Shown in pieces: positions 46,200 to 58,675 of a stretch of DNA of 64,000 nucleotides; the first letter of the stretch is position 1; every line of letters starts with the position of its first letter. The notes under the pieces were generated by a model. That model made no database searches. It was not told where the DNA came from and was given only the letters and a program-made list of their open reading frames with translations. The position numbers were made by a program, and so were the translations under genes. The DNA is taken from NCBI GenBank assembly GCA_028023455.1, contig JAQFVV010012499.1:1684584-1748583 (forward strand). The letters run 5' to 3'. Source of the stretch: Epiperipatus broadwayi. Taxonomy: Eukaryota; Onychophora; Udeonychophora; Euonychophora; Peripatidae.

Positions 46200-49100
46200 G
46201 AGTTCAATCAAGTTCACTTGATTATTAATAGTAATTATGGAAACAAAATTACGGACAAATTCAGTATAATGTTTATTACATTTGTCCATTGTTAAGGATT
46301 TATTTCAGTATAGATTTATATTGGAATATTCATAATTAATAGAATAAGATATTTAAGAGGTTAAAATATGCAGTAATTTTTTAACTAATTTATTCTCACA
46401 AGAAATAATCATTTGTACTAGATGGTTCTTTATTTTAAATAATTTAAAAAGTCAGTTGATAGAATAAATTGAATTATTTTGTTGAATATTTTGAACACAA
46501 AATATATATATTTAAGCAATTTTGCATGGATCAAAAGACAATTTGTAAGATTAAATATCATACAGTACAAATAAATATAAAAAGAATATTCAACGACATT
46601 ATTTTATAAAACATGATCAGTATTATTTGAATGAAAATGGAATTAATCTTTAACACAGGAATTCATTTTAGTAATATTTCTGATGGTATGGTAATTTTAT
46701 AAATACTAAATGTGATCATACTAAACTGTTACACACGATTAAAGAAATTTGTCGTAAAGAATTTGTGATACAAATAAAACTTATAAGTAGATAAATATGA
46801 GAGTTAAAGTAGCATTTTCCTGTCTAAGTATATTTGATGATGAAATAATGATAAAATACCCAGAGGAACAATTTATTACTGGTAATGACTACATTACTTT
46901 AGCTTTGAATCCAATTATCAATAATGAAGATAAAAGTCAAAAGCTAGTTTAATGGGAAAAAATATCATTATATCATCTAATGTCAATTATTATTCACGTT
47001 TACAGGATGTGGCTGTAGAATAGAATGAAGAGAACTACTCTTCAAAGTATCTGAGTAAGCCTAAGATGGTCATATAATATTGTTGTGGATAGTAAGAAAA
47101 TTGATTACAGAATTCTTTGATTTGTAATGCAGTTTTATATAAATAGGAGACTTATTTAAAATAAGTGAAAAGATTCAGGTTTTTTTATATGTCAAAGCAT
47201 AAAAAAAAGATTCAGGTTTTAAAATCATGTATTCAGCAAAAATGAAATTAAATAAATTTTAAGAATACGTTTTGCCATTTTAACAGACAAAAGCAGTCAA
47301 CAAAGAGACCAATTATTGATAAAATTACAATGGATATTTTATGCATTAAGCATCCATGGAGAAACAAAAAATAAAAATAAATGAAAATTATATGGTAATC
47401 TAAAAAGTAATAATATATTTTGGAATGCTGAGCAAAGATTAGCAGTACTTGGAGAGGTTTGGCAGATGGATAAGACATTATTTTAGAAATATAACTAATA
47501 ATGATGAGAATGCAATAACTAAAAATTAACTGTTATTATTACTTATAAGACATATATAGTGAAAGATTAATTAGATATCTTGAAGCTTATACTTAAAATT
47601 AAAAAAAATAAATTAAAAATATTTTTTACATAATTTTATTGCTACTAATTATTATTTTAATTGTAAAGATAATCGATATTTCAAATTACGAGACTCGTGT
47701 AAAAAATTTAACTAATAATTTTAAATTTATAATAAACATGATTTAAAAATAAATCAATTTCAAATTATCTATAGGTCATTATAAAAACTCTTTCTAATGT
47801 AGATTAACTCTTTAGCGATTAAATTGCATCTGATATGAATAAATAAAAAATTAATGTTTTTTTTAGCAATTTCCAATTACAAATTTTTATTGCAATAATC
47901 TATTTAATCTATTAAGTTTTAATTAAAATTCGAATTTTTTATCCTCGAAGATTAGATATAAATGTTAAAATTAATTATATTATTATCATCATGATTTATA
48001 AAAATTATCAATTTGCTGTTTGGATGGCTTCTCCAACTACATTTCTAGACCAGCATTTCTAATTTCAAATCACTCTAACAAATCTTATCTCATCCATTTT
48101 ATATATTGTACAAGGTCTCTCTGAATAACTCTATTCTTGCTGGGTTTAAATATCTTTCAATATAACCTTGCATTATCTAGGCTTAAATAAGTTTTAATTT
48201 CTAAACGGTCATGTCTCTTGACTTTAACTAAGATTATTATCATGATTAATACACTTCTCTTTAATACTACAGAAATGGACTGGCACTTCTAGCAGAGGGG
48301 AAAATACCATTGATAGCATAGCCATCAATAATACCCACAGTCAGATTGTGCTATACAGAGCATAACATGACCACATTTCCTGACCAAACCCTGCCATTCA
48401 AAACATGTTATTAGTTTTGGGGATCCAACTCAGGTGCCAGCCTACCATATGTTATACAGTCACCATGTTTCCTATTAAAAGCACACAATCCAGTGCTTGA
48501 AATATCCCAAGCTAGCTCCTATTCTTAATCAGAGGGTCCAGCACATTAACTTAACACATAAACATTTATATTTTTAAATAAATCATGATGCAATCACAAG
48601 AGAGAGAGAGAGAATAGACCAAATAATAATTAAGCAAACATAAATAATTATTCATGCGCACATATTTGCTATAACATAAAAGTATAAAAATTTACATAGA
48701 AAAATAAATATTTAAGTGATTACTCCAGCTAAATTTTATGATAGTCCTTCATAAAAGTTCATTCATTTAGAAAATATAAAATTTCTATAGTCAGTAATCA
48801 AAATATAAGTACCTAGGCTTTCACGATGACACAGTTCATTTGGCTTTGTTTTGCATTAGTGTTACTTCCCAACCGGTCAGCTTTTTAGTCTCCATTAATG
48901 GTTTTGGGCTTCTTTTCCATTCTTTGGCTTGACAATGGGAGAGAGAGTAACAGCATCATCTATATTATGACATAAGCATTGGTTCTGGGCATTGGTTACA
49001 GGTATGGGTACTTAATTTTTTGTGGAGGACTTTGGGAATGGAGTCCAGTCAATCACTTCTAAGGTGGTCTAGTAATTCATATTTCTAGTTCTACAGCTGC

Positions 49101-50740
49101 AGCAATAATATTTTCTACAACAGTAGTCACTGGCTCTATTCTGTCCTTAGGTTTCTGAATCTCTGGAGCAATGAATAACATAATCAATTAATGATGGCAT
49201 GAAGATAAGAATGATTTACAGACTCAAGAATGGAATCAATAACAATAGAAGATTTCAGCTTTTCATATCCTTTTTCTCTTCCATTGCTCTAATTACTTAT
49301 CATTATTTTTAATTTTGATTATAACTTGAATCTGCTTTTTAATTACTTTTTACATTTCATTTTATCTAATCTGATTTTTAAATTTTCCTTAATCTAATAT
49401 TTTTTCTAGATTAATCTACTATCTCTCATTTTTATCCTGTAGAAATGGCTTACATAGAGATAATTAATTAATCAACTTTTAGTTTTATGTTTTTTTTTTA
49501 CCAGACAGTAATCTTTTAAACTAATTACATTTTTGAAAGTTCTTTTACAAACTAATTTTTATTCTAATTTTTCATATTTATTTATTTTTTATACATTTTA
49601 CTCTTTTAATTTCTTTAAAACAGAGAGAGAGTGAGTTTTAAATCTTTTCTATTTTTGATTCTCAGCCACCCTCAATAAATAGTTTTATTCTATTTTAAAG
49701 GAACAACATAATGCAATCTTTTTATTTTACAAAATTGCACTTTAAAATCTTCTTAACAAATTATTTCTTTAACTATTCTTCCTTTCTTAATAAATTTGAT
49801 TATATATTTTTTGAATATATGTGAATTTACAGGATATATCTCAATAGCACTACAATATCTTTATATTCTTTAGAATCCAATATGTATGTATAATGATCTC
49901 TTTTAATAGAATATTTAGCAAGAAGATGTTTATCATTTTTAATTCCTCAACAACAGCTGCAATTGTTTAATCATGCACCCATGATTGAAAATTTGATTTT
50001 CCTTCCCCTATATTATTTCTAACAAAATCTCTCCCAATTTTATTCTTCATTTTCCAGTCCTGTATTGAACTTCTCTTAAGTATCAATGAAGAACAACCAT
50101 AACTAAAACATAGTAATTTTTTCAGCACAAATTCATATACTTTTATAATAGAAGTCTTTGTAAGATTATTTTTTCTAATACCTTTATCCATTGTGTTTTC
50201 CACTTTAATTTTATAATTAGTTTAATCCATTATATTTCTAATTGTACATTTAGCAAGGTATTTACCAAACTTGAATTCTTATAATAAATTGTCAAATCTT
50301 TATTTATTCATTTTATGAAATTCTAAATATTAATTTATACATTTACTACAGTAGCACTTAAAACAACAATAAATTAAAAATCAAATATTTTATCATTAAG
50401 ATCTTCAGTGAATTAAATGTGGTTTTTTCTTTACTCATGATTGTATTTAGTGACAAAAAGACATCATCATTAGCACTAGTCAAATAAAGCAGTGATAGTA
50501 GAGCAAAATAAATACACAGCTAATCCTTAATATATGCTTATAATAATAATTTTAAAAAATAAATGTACAATTATTATAATATGTGAAATGATTATTAGTT
50601 TAACTGCTAGCTAAATAGATAATACATTAATGAATTAAATAATATATTAATGATTTAAATCACCTAACATATTCAGAAATTTAAAAGCTAATTATGGTAT
50701 AAGAAAAATTTGAGTATACAGTAATTATATGAGTATACAG
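46200..50740. other. Intergenic, nothing recognised
   Basis: Two subregions (48000-48540 and 48800-49200) are less AT-rich and non-repetitive within the window. Short GA tracts lie at 48599-48613 and 49622-49630. No frame was followed with confidence; the frames at 47248-47478 and 49967-50203 (minus) are unsupported. Confidence 0.4.
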
Positions 50741-50907
50741 TAATTATATATATATTAATAAAATCAAGTCATATATCACATGACTTATATAGCTTGCATT
50801 TACAAATATGTAATATAAAGAATGTGCTAATAGCTCTAAACAAGCTTTTTTATGATAAATGCTACAAGAGTCGGTATTCAAATCCTCTTTATTTAGGATT
50901 TTCCCCA

Positions 50908-50948
50908 TCCACAGATTAGTTTCAAGCTATGGCTCTCTTCAATGAGGA
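50908..50948 (-). ncRNA. Hammerhead ribozyme remnant, copy at 50.9 kb
   Basis: Minus strand: stem I TCCTCA/TGTGGA (one mismatch); box TTGAAGA (C3 lost); stem II GAGC-CATA-GCTT, four pairs with one G-T; GAAAC intact; then TAATC at the cleavage site (AUC, an allowed NUH triplet). Loss of C3 should abolish activity. Confidence 0.65.
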
Positions 50949-50999
50949 GCTAGGATAGCAGATTCAAAAAAACAATTCAAGCTAAGCATTTATCTAATA

Positions 51000-51167
51000 A
51001 ACAGAGCAAAACTCTCCATACAGTATTGCCACCTCTGCTAAACAGAGTAATCAATGGATGCCAGAAGGCTTGATTACTCTGTTTAGCACAGGTGGCAATA
51101 CTGTATGGAGAGTTTTGCTCTGTTTATCAACAATTAATGTGCTAGTATAGGAAATGTGATTATGTGA
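51000..51167. mobile_element. 168-bp hairpin insertion with 13-bp TSD
   Basis: CATTTATCTAATA flanks the insert at 50987-50999 and 51168-51180, and the uninterrupted version of this site is seen in sister copies. The insert is mostly a hairpin: arms 50997-51055 and 51070-51127, with about one mismatch and a 14-base loop. Its sequence (GCCAGAAGGC, GATTACTCTG, GGCAATACTGTATGGAGAG and TTTTGCTCTGTTT pieces) matches the end of the 25.3-kb element (25746-25813), so it is a foldback derivative of that family, nested in an older copy. Confidence 0.85.
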
Positions 51168-51484
51168 CATTTATCTAATAGTTAATTGGTAATAAGAAAT
51201 CTGAAATTTTCAGACATCTACATATCTTTAAATTCAGTTCCCCAACTGAAAAAAATCATATGCACCTGAACTTAATTCTGATATACCATATACTAATAGG
51301 CTTAACAATTTAATTTAGCCAAAGCCCCCAACAGCAAAATAATAATAGTAATAAAATCTAAATCATACATTACATAACTTATATAGCTTGTATTTACAAA
51401 TATGTAAAATAAAGAGCAAGCTTTTTTATGATATATGCTACAAGAGATGGCATTCAATTTGTTTTTTATTCAGGATTGTCCCTA

Positions 51485-51524
51485 TCCCCAGACTTTTTTG
51501 ACCTATGGCTCTCTTCAATGAGGA
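51485..51524 (-). ncRNA. Hammerhead ribozyme remnant, copy at 51.5 kb
   Basis: Minus strand: stem I TCCTCA/TGGGGA is intact, box TTGAAGA (C3 lost), stem II GAGC-CATA-GGTC with one G-G mismatch, the GAAA box has become AAAA, and the GTC cleavage triplet is kept. Confidence 0.65.
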
Positions 51525-51625
51525 GCTAGGATACCAGATTAAAAAACCAATTCAAGCTAAGCATTTATTTAATAGTTAACTCTTAATAAGAAGATCTGAT
51601 ATTTCCAAACATCTACATGTCTTTA

Positions 51626-51666
51626 AATTCACTTAAGAGAGCCATAGCTTGAAAACAGTCTGGGAA
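51626..51666 (+). ncRNA. Hammerhead ribozyme remnant, copy at 51.6 kb
   Basis: Plus strand: box CTTAAGA (two core changes from CTGAAGA are possible), stem II GAGC-CATA-GCTT (paired), GAAAA, CAGTC cleavage region. Stem I is degraded (ATTCA against TGGGAA). Confidence 0.55.
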
Positions 51667-52038
51667 TAGGGACAATCCTAGATAAAGATGATTTGAATGC
51701 CTTCCAAATGTAGCATTTATCATAAAAAAGCTTGTTTAGATTTATTAGCACACTCTTTATTTTATATATTTATAAATGCAAACTATGTAAGTCATGTGAT
51801 ATATGACTTGATTTTATTACTATTCTTATTTTGCTGATGGGAAGTATGGTTAAGTTAAATTGTTAAGCCTATTAATATATAACATATCTGAATTAAGTTC
51901 AGGCCTATATGATTTTTTCAATTGGAGAGCTGAATTTAAAGACATGTAAATGTCTGAAAATTTCAGATTTTCTTATTAAGAGTTAACTATTGGATAATTG
52001 CTTAGCTTGAGTTGGTTTTTTGAAACTGGTATCATAGC

Positions 52039-52079
52039 TCCTCACTGAAAAGAGTCATAGCTCGATACCAGTCTGGGGA
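52039..52079 (+). ncRNA. Hammerhead ribozyme remnant, copy at 52.0 kb
   Basis: Plus strand: stem I TCCTCA/TGGGGA intact; box CTGAAAA (G8 changed to A); stem II GAGT-CATA-GCTC, four pairs including one G-T; GATAC instead of GAAAC; GTC retained. Its stem II differs from the 56-kb copy by paired changes. Confidence 0.7.
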
Positions 52080-52169
52080 TGGGAACTATCCCAGATAAAG
52101 ATGATTTGCATATCTTCTCTTGTAGCGTTTATAATTAAAATAAGCTTGTTTAGAGCTTATATATATTGA

Positions 52170-55100
52170 TCAGATCATAAAAATATATGACTGATTTTCA
52201 CTTAAGATAAATATTTTTAATTTTTTTTTATAATCGCTAGATAAAAAAATGGAGTGGAGAAATTAATGAATTTGTGAAGTGACTGATCTATGGATCTGGC
52301 CGTAGGACAGAACACTATGAGTAGATCCACGGACAACAATGTTATTTAGTTAACAATACTTTTAAAAATAATGCCCCAGATACACAAAATTAACAGATAA
52401 ACAGTGACACAAAAGAAAAAAAGATGCTTAGACTATTTTTCATTTTTTCATGCTAAAGGCATCTTATTAAATCACTGGCAAATTGTGAAATTTCAGTGAA
52501 TCATTATTATCTCATATAATATATAATATAACTTTGATATTATTCTTAAAATAATATCATTTGCAAAATTGAAAAGAAAAAAATAAGCCCAATTTCCTTT
52601 TTTACTCTTACTGTGTGCAGTTTAATCTACAAAATATTTTTTCTAAAATCTGTAGTAAAATTTTAGGAGAAGATAAAATTCCTCTGCTATGTGTTCTATG
52701 AATGTTAATCTTTTTGTATTGTAACATACAGTAGTGAATTATATTAATTTCTTTTTGGTAATGATTAAAATGTGTTCATCTGTATTTTTCTTCAATAAAA
52801 CTTAATTTATGAAATAAAAAATTATGACAATTACACTGAATTTTATTTTATTTTTGGATTATGAATATGTTTAGTTTTGCACATACTTCCATACATTGAA
52901 ACTTACCTACATATTTTTCTAATTAATTATAGTATTTAATAGTTTTATAAGTAGTACATACATCTAATGCATGTGATAAAAACATAAACATTTATTTTAA
53001 AGTCAGACGTGATTAAACTATGTTAACAGGGCATGCTTATGGTTGGTATAGCTTAAACGTTAAAGTTGTCTCACGAAATAGTTGGTATTTTCATGAACAA
53101 TATGAATATGTCTATGGTCATTAAAATACATAAAAAACATGTCAGACTTATTGAAGACATAAAAAGAATGTTATTTTCAAACATGTTTTTTTTTGTTTCT
53201 ATCAGTTAATCACTCATTTCTACTCCCTATATTATAACTGCCTAAAAAAGATACTGCAAAATATATAAATATTATGAACTAAAAATAAAAGCATGAACAA
53301 TGTTTTTTTTTAAATAACGTTATTATCCAATTTAATTCTTTAATATATTTTTAACATCATGATAGATGATAGAAGAGGGAAAGCTTGTGATGATAATTTC
53401 AGAGTTAGTTAGGAATGATTCTTTAATCTTAAATCTTTCACTGGTGGAAAAATTTCCATTGTTGTCACTGATAATAATTTCTGCAGTCATTCAACATTTG
53501 ACTTTAGTATTAAACATTTATTCTGTATTACAATTTAACAAATTGGATTGCTTTGCTGGAAATATAAGATTACAAATGAAAATATCGTAAAAATTTATAT
53601 ATTAATATTGCAAATATAAAAAATAAGAAGAAAGATAATGAATCTATCTTTAGACATAATAAAGGCAATAGTAAAGTTAATAAAAAAAGTTATTTTCATA
53701 TTTTTACAACTATCAATAAATAATTCCCTTCATTCCACTGCAGTCCATATACTGAAAATGTTAAGTAATCAATTGGTAGCAGATGTGATTATAATATAAT
53801 ATTCTAATCTCCAGATCTACTTCTAAACCACCGTGTCTATTGAGTACCCAATTTTACAGTACTTAGCCCTTGAAGCAGAATTAAGATAAATGCTCTGGAA
53901 AGCATATAAGAAAGTATATAAGAAAAGCATATGATTTTATTGGTATTTAACAACTTGGCTGTTTCTATTGATAGCTGTGGTAGGAAATTTTGTCAATGTT
54001 CAATGTTTGCTTTAAATATTAACATTTATTATATATTAATATTCAATATATTGAATTGGGTTTGTTTGAACTTTTCAAGTATTAAAAAATAATAATAAAT
54101 GTAGTATATAGTAAGAGTAAATGCCTTTTTCATCATTCCAATGAGTGAATCAAAAAAATCAATGAAATTGTCATTGTCTGAAATTTATTTTTAAAAAGGG
54201 AATGAAAAAAGGTAAAATCCCTGATAATTTTCTAAAATTCTTCTTTAAAAATTAAAATTGCACTTATAATTTTTAAAATATTTCATCAGATCCCAACACT
54301 GTCAGTGGTGACATTCGTTATCAACTTCACAAGGCATATTTATCATAGCAATTGTGATTTTCTGTTTTACCATTGCATAAAATTTATTAATTTCTAATAA
54401 AAGTATAATTACATATAATTATGTATGCTTTTGTTTTTTTAATAATTATTATACAATTATTGTGTAAAAATAATCATGAAACTTTAATAAACTTTACAAA
54501 AAATCATTTTTTTTTAGATCTTTCAACAATTTTCTGGAAGCAATCTTACAAATGTTTTTGAAACTGGATTATAAAGAATTAAATCCATCAAATACATAGA
54601 ATGTGGAATAAATCACTTTGATTTCATCACCTATTGTAAAGTAATGACCTCTTCAGATTTTTTAAAAAATAATATATCAATGTTATATTGTTTTCTAGCA
54701 TCAAATGAGCATAAATACTGGGAAAATTATGTTTAAAATTGTACAAATAAATTATTTGCAGCAGGACTACCAGGATCATCTCCAAACGAATACCAAATAA
54801 TATGCTAAGCCATATATTAATAGATTTAAACAAAATACTCAATTGGATAAATTTCTGATTTTATTTAGAAATATTTAGGCAAGAAATCTAACAACAGCAA
54901 AATGAAAAGTAAATTATAGAATTAATTTTTATAGACCTCATGAATTCAAGGCATCACTTTTACCAAAATTACTATAATTCAATATACCCTTTTTTTGCCT
55001 TTTACTATAATTACAATAAATGACATCACTGTTTACCAAAATTACTATATTAAAAATAAACAATAGTATTAAAGCCATACATTTTTCTACTTTTAAAATA

Positions 55101-55880
55101 TAAAAGTAATAAGAAAAATAATTTATTTATCAAAATGTCAGACTATTTCAAGTAATAATTGCTTTTAATTTTATCATTTTCAATTTGCAATTACAATCCA
55201 ATACTCACCTGTTTTCTACTACCAATGTATTAATATCCAAATGTGCATAATATTGACCAAATAGAAATAATTGATTCACCCTACTTGGTTTAGCTCAATA
55301 GTAAAATAACACACTTATGAAGTAAGTCCCCCTAGATAAATTATCAAATGAGTGAAGTAAAAAAAACACACAATTTAATCAATTAAATGAAATAGTTATA
55401 TTCAACTTGTCATGTAAGCATTTGGTGGTCACATGATCTTCCAAGTAACTAAATATATAGTAATTTTTAAAATTAATTTCTGGATAATAGGATCTATTAT
55501 TTTGAAATAAAGTTCAGAGATTAAAGATTTCACAAAAATTCAAGTTACCTTCTAAATTTAACAAGGATTGAATCAATTGAAATTAAATAAAATAAATAAG
55601 TCCATTCCAATATTTTAATACCTTATTTATTGTTATAATATTTAACTATGAATTCATATTAATCCTTATGAATATTAAAATAATTAAAAAATTGTTTATA
55701 TTATATTGTTTAAGTTTAATAATTCTATAATAAGTTTTAAGAGAAATATTGGGGAAAACCAGAAACAGAGATAGGATGTATATGTACAAATAAATTGTAA
55801 TAAATTTTCAGATTGTTCATTGTAATTTGATTCAAAAATCTAGGCTAAAGGGCAAAGAAAATAAGCAATAGAAATATTTA
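52170..55880. other. Intergenic, nothing recognised
   Basis: AT-rich. The frames at 53366-53590 (plus) and 54627-54842 (minus) lack recognisable features and are not called. Confidence 0.45.
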
Positions 55881-55881
55881 C

Positions 55882-56419
55882 TATTATAAAAATTGTAAAA
55901 TTAAGAGCGTGCTAAATAGCTCTAAACAAGCTTTTTTTTTTTATTTATGATAAATGCTACTACAAGAGAAGACATTCAAATCATTTTTATTTTGGATTGT
56001 CCCCATCCCCAGACCGGTTTCGACCTATGGGTCTCTTCAGTGAGGAGTTGGGACATTAGATTTAAAAAATCAACTCAAGCAAAGCATTTATCTAAAAGTT
56101 AATTGTTAGAAGAAGACCTGAAACTTTTAGACATCTACATGTCTTTAAAGTCAGCTCTCCAACTGAAAAAATCATATGGGCCTGAACTTAATTCAGATAC
56201 TCCATATATTAGTAGGCTTAGCCATTTAATTTAGCCAAAGCCACAACAGCAAAATAATGATTTGAATGTCTTCTCTTGTAGTAGCATTTATCATAAATAA
56301 AAAAAAAAAGCTTGTTTAGAGCTATTTAGCACGCTCTTAATTTTACATATTTGTAAGTGCAAGCTATATATAAGTCATGTGACATCTGACTTATTATTAT
56401 TACTATTATTATAAAAATT
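55882..56419. mobile_element. Hammerhead-bearing element with long inverted ends and 13-bp TSD
   Basis: TATTATAAAAATT flanks the element at 55882-55894 and 56407-56419. The ends are inverted copies of about 85 bp (55896-55984 and 56262-56348), nearly perfect, covering TAAGAGCGTGCTAAATAGC, CTCTAAACAAGC and the GAAGACATTCAAATCAT segment. Between them is one minus-oriented monomer body holding the ribozyme (56006-56046). The right side extends about 55 bp further with an AAGTCATGTGACAT segment. In effect, a minus monomer is joined head-to-head to a truncated plus one. There is no coding sequence. It is the best preserved member of the family. Confidence 0.85.
56006..56046 (-). ncRNA. Type I hammerhead ribozyme, all conserved positions present
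   Basis: Minus strand, 5' to 3': stem I arm TCCTCA (56046-56041); conserved box CTGAAGA (56040-56034, fits CUGANGA); stem II GACC (56033-56030), loop CATA, GGTC (56025-56022); GAA box (56021-56019); stem III palindrome ACCGGT (56018-56013); C17 at 56012, giving a GUC cleavage site; stem I return arm TGGGGA (56011-56006), six pairs including one G-T. Stem III is palindromic without a loop, so it would pair between two RNA copies or between tandem monomers, as in the newt satellite and in PLE hammerheads. All core residues match the established consensus. Cleavage has not been tested. Confidence 0.85.
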
Positions 56420-57159
56420 ATTATTTTGTGCCGCATGAAGTGCCTTTGTAGATGGTATTGTTCATGCCAATAACATTGACAATCACTTAAATGTTTATGA
56501 CTTTTTAAATTAATATATTAAATTTTCAAAATTAATTATGAGTATAAAATTGACAAAGAGAAAATAAAATGATAAGAGAAAATTTTCAATTAGTGTTAAC
56601 AATTTTTGCACGTATTATGGAAATATATGCTAATTGCTATGTAGAATTTATAAATAAATAGAGCATAAAAGAATTTAAAATATATAAATTTGAATTTAAA
56701 TAATCATATATAAAAGTAAACAAATTTGTATTAGGAATTATGGCTGAATTATCAAAAAAATTGTAGTAAACATTATCAATGTGACAAAAAGATATGTTTT
56801 GATTTCTGCCTAGTCTATTTTCTGGTGGTTTTGGTTTTATAAAATTGTAAAACATTTATGATTATTTATCTCTCAATGAAGATATTCAAATACCTTATAT
56901 CAGAAGACAAATGGACAAAAATGTATGATAAGTATATCTGCATGAAATTTCAGTTCATATTTCATATGAATGAAAGAATATTTAAAAAAAAAAACAATAA
57001 TTTGCAAATTTGAATCAGGATGAAGCACTTTTAAATACTTAATGTTGAGAAGGACTTAAACAATTTGAATAAAAAATAGTGTTAATTAAAATTATTTATT
57101 ATTCTTGATTTAAAAAATAATACAGTTAAACAGAATTATTCTTTATTTTAAATTTTTTG
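56420..57159. other. Intergenic, nothing recognised
   Basis: AT-rich, with no frame or repeat recognised. The 56637-56855 minus frame is unsupported. Confidence 0.4.
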
Positions 57160-58272
57160 TCATTATCAACACTTTCAACTATCATAAATCCATTGCAGGA
57201 TGATAAAAGTAATTCCAAATTAAATCCAGTTTTTTTAGTCTCTATCCTATATTCAGAACATCATATTAACAAAGGTCTTTATTTCATCTATCTTCACTGT
57301 GGTCTCTTTCTCAGTCTTTATATTCTCTTGAATTATGGTTTAAATTTTCATTCCTTCTTGATTGTTCTAACCTACATCTCTCCTCACTTTTTTGAATGAT
57401 CTGACATTTCTGCATTGCTTTTTTATTAAGTGTACAAGTCTCAGATCCAAAAGTAAGAACTGATAAAATGCACTCATAAAAAATATTTCTCTTCAACTCA
57501 ATAGCATTTCTTCCACTCTTAATTATATCACTGATATCATCCAACAAGTTAAAATCTATATTAATAATCTAATCAAGATATTTGTAATTGCTAACTTTTT
57601 CTACTTCTTCATCATCAATTTTTATTTTCCATTTTGTAAAAAATTTATTGAAGATTACTTTAGTTTTTTTAAAATGCTTTTATTGAAGTTGGATAATGAG
57701 TTTGTTTGTTAACTTTTGATCTTTTTCAAGTTAAAATTAAATTATAAAATTGAGGTTTAATATATTTAAATTCAAAATAATTGCTTGAAAATTGACATAT
57801 CACTAAGTCATACCAGCCTAATCCATTCCAAACACAACTTTTAAATATGTCAACTAGTTTGATAGATATTCATCAGAAGTCAGGGAAAATATAAAAAAAT
57901 ATTCAATAACTTCATGTACAATAATTAACTAATAGGCTTAGAACTTTCATTTCTTTTAAGTAATAATTATGAGAGGGCAGTATACATTCTTTTTTTTAAT
58001 TTAGTAACTTTTTAACCATTTTCAACTCTTAATGTACATATCATATTTATTATATATACATAATGATATATGTATAATAGATAAATAACTAAGTTTTCAA
58101 TTTAAAATTGTTTGATAGTTCATATTTTTTTTTATTTTAAACAATTATTTTTTTACAAAAAAAAAATATAACTTAAAAAAATAATTGCAAAATGTTAAAA
58201 AAAGATCACTATTTTTTTTTTTCTATTTTTTTTTAAAACAACTGTTTTAAAATAAAAATAAATCTATCAAAT

Positions 58273-58376
58273 AATTTTAAATAGAAAATCTTAGATATTG
58301 ATTTATTATATATATATATATATATAATAAATCATTTTAAATAGAAAATCTTAGATATTGATTTATTATATATATT
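58273..58376. repeat. 45-bp direct repeat around a TA tract
   Basis: ATTTTAAATAGAAAATCTTA followed by GATATTGATTTATTATATAT occurs at 58273-58320 and 58333-58376, separated by a TA tract that forms an ATTTATTA...TAATAAAT palindrome. Confidence 0.85.
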
Positions 58377-58548
58377 ATCTTACTGCAAAAATATCCAATG
58401 ACTTATATAGAGTGTATGTGTAATATTGATTTAAAATAAAATTATATGTATTAAGTGTGAAGTTCATTTACAACATGGACACATGTATTATTATGTACAC
58501 ATACTAAATATGATATATACATAAGGTTTACACATTTAACTTATAGCA

Positions 58549-58571
58549 AATATATATATATATATATATAT
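58549..58571. repeat. TA microsatellite
   Basis: A simple TA tract of about 11 repeats within the insertion that splits the RTE copy. Confidence 0.85.
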
Positions 58572-58675
58572 CAATTATAAATTTCCATTCAATTCTAAAA
58601 AAATATAGTTTAAAATTTTCATTTACTGTGCCAATATTAAAAATTTTAAAGGAATAGAGATAAATTTTATACAAC

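Larger units (their letters stand above)
50744..52167. repeat. Cluster of four hammerhead repeats, minus pair then plus pair
   Basis: Two minus-oriented copies (ribozyme blocks 50908-50948 and 51485-51524) are followed by two plus copies (51626-51666 and 52039-52079). The plus period is 413 bp. The minus period is 576 bp, or 395 bp once the nested insert and its duplicated target are removed, so the monomer is about 400 bp. Each monomer runs: ribozyme block, GATGATTTGAATG, a GCATTTATCATAA segment, GCTTGTTTAGA, AAGTCATGTGAYAT, then GTTCAGGCCTATATGA and GCTTGAGTTG. The outer edges are TA-rich, and a TTATATATATATT-like TSD (50744-50756 versus 52157-52167) is possible but low-complexity. Confidence 0.8.

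Noticed and set aside
55882-56419. Classic DNA-transposon MITE with TIRs
   Set aside because: The inverted ends are parts of a tandem monomer, the TSD is 13 bp rather than a fixed short length such as TA or 8 bp, and related loci are head-to-tail dimers, which fits retroelement-type insertion better.
57157-57399. 80-codon plus-strand frame
   Set aside because: It is antisense to the C-terminal end of the same RTE copy.
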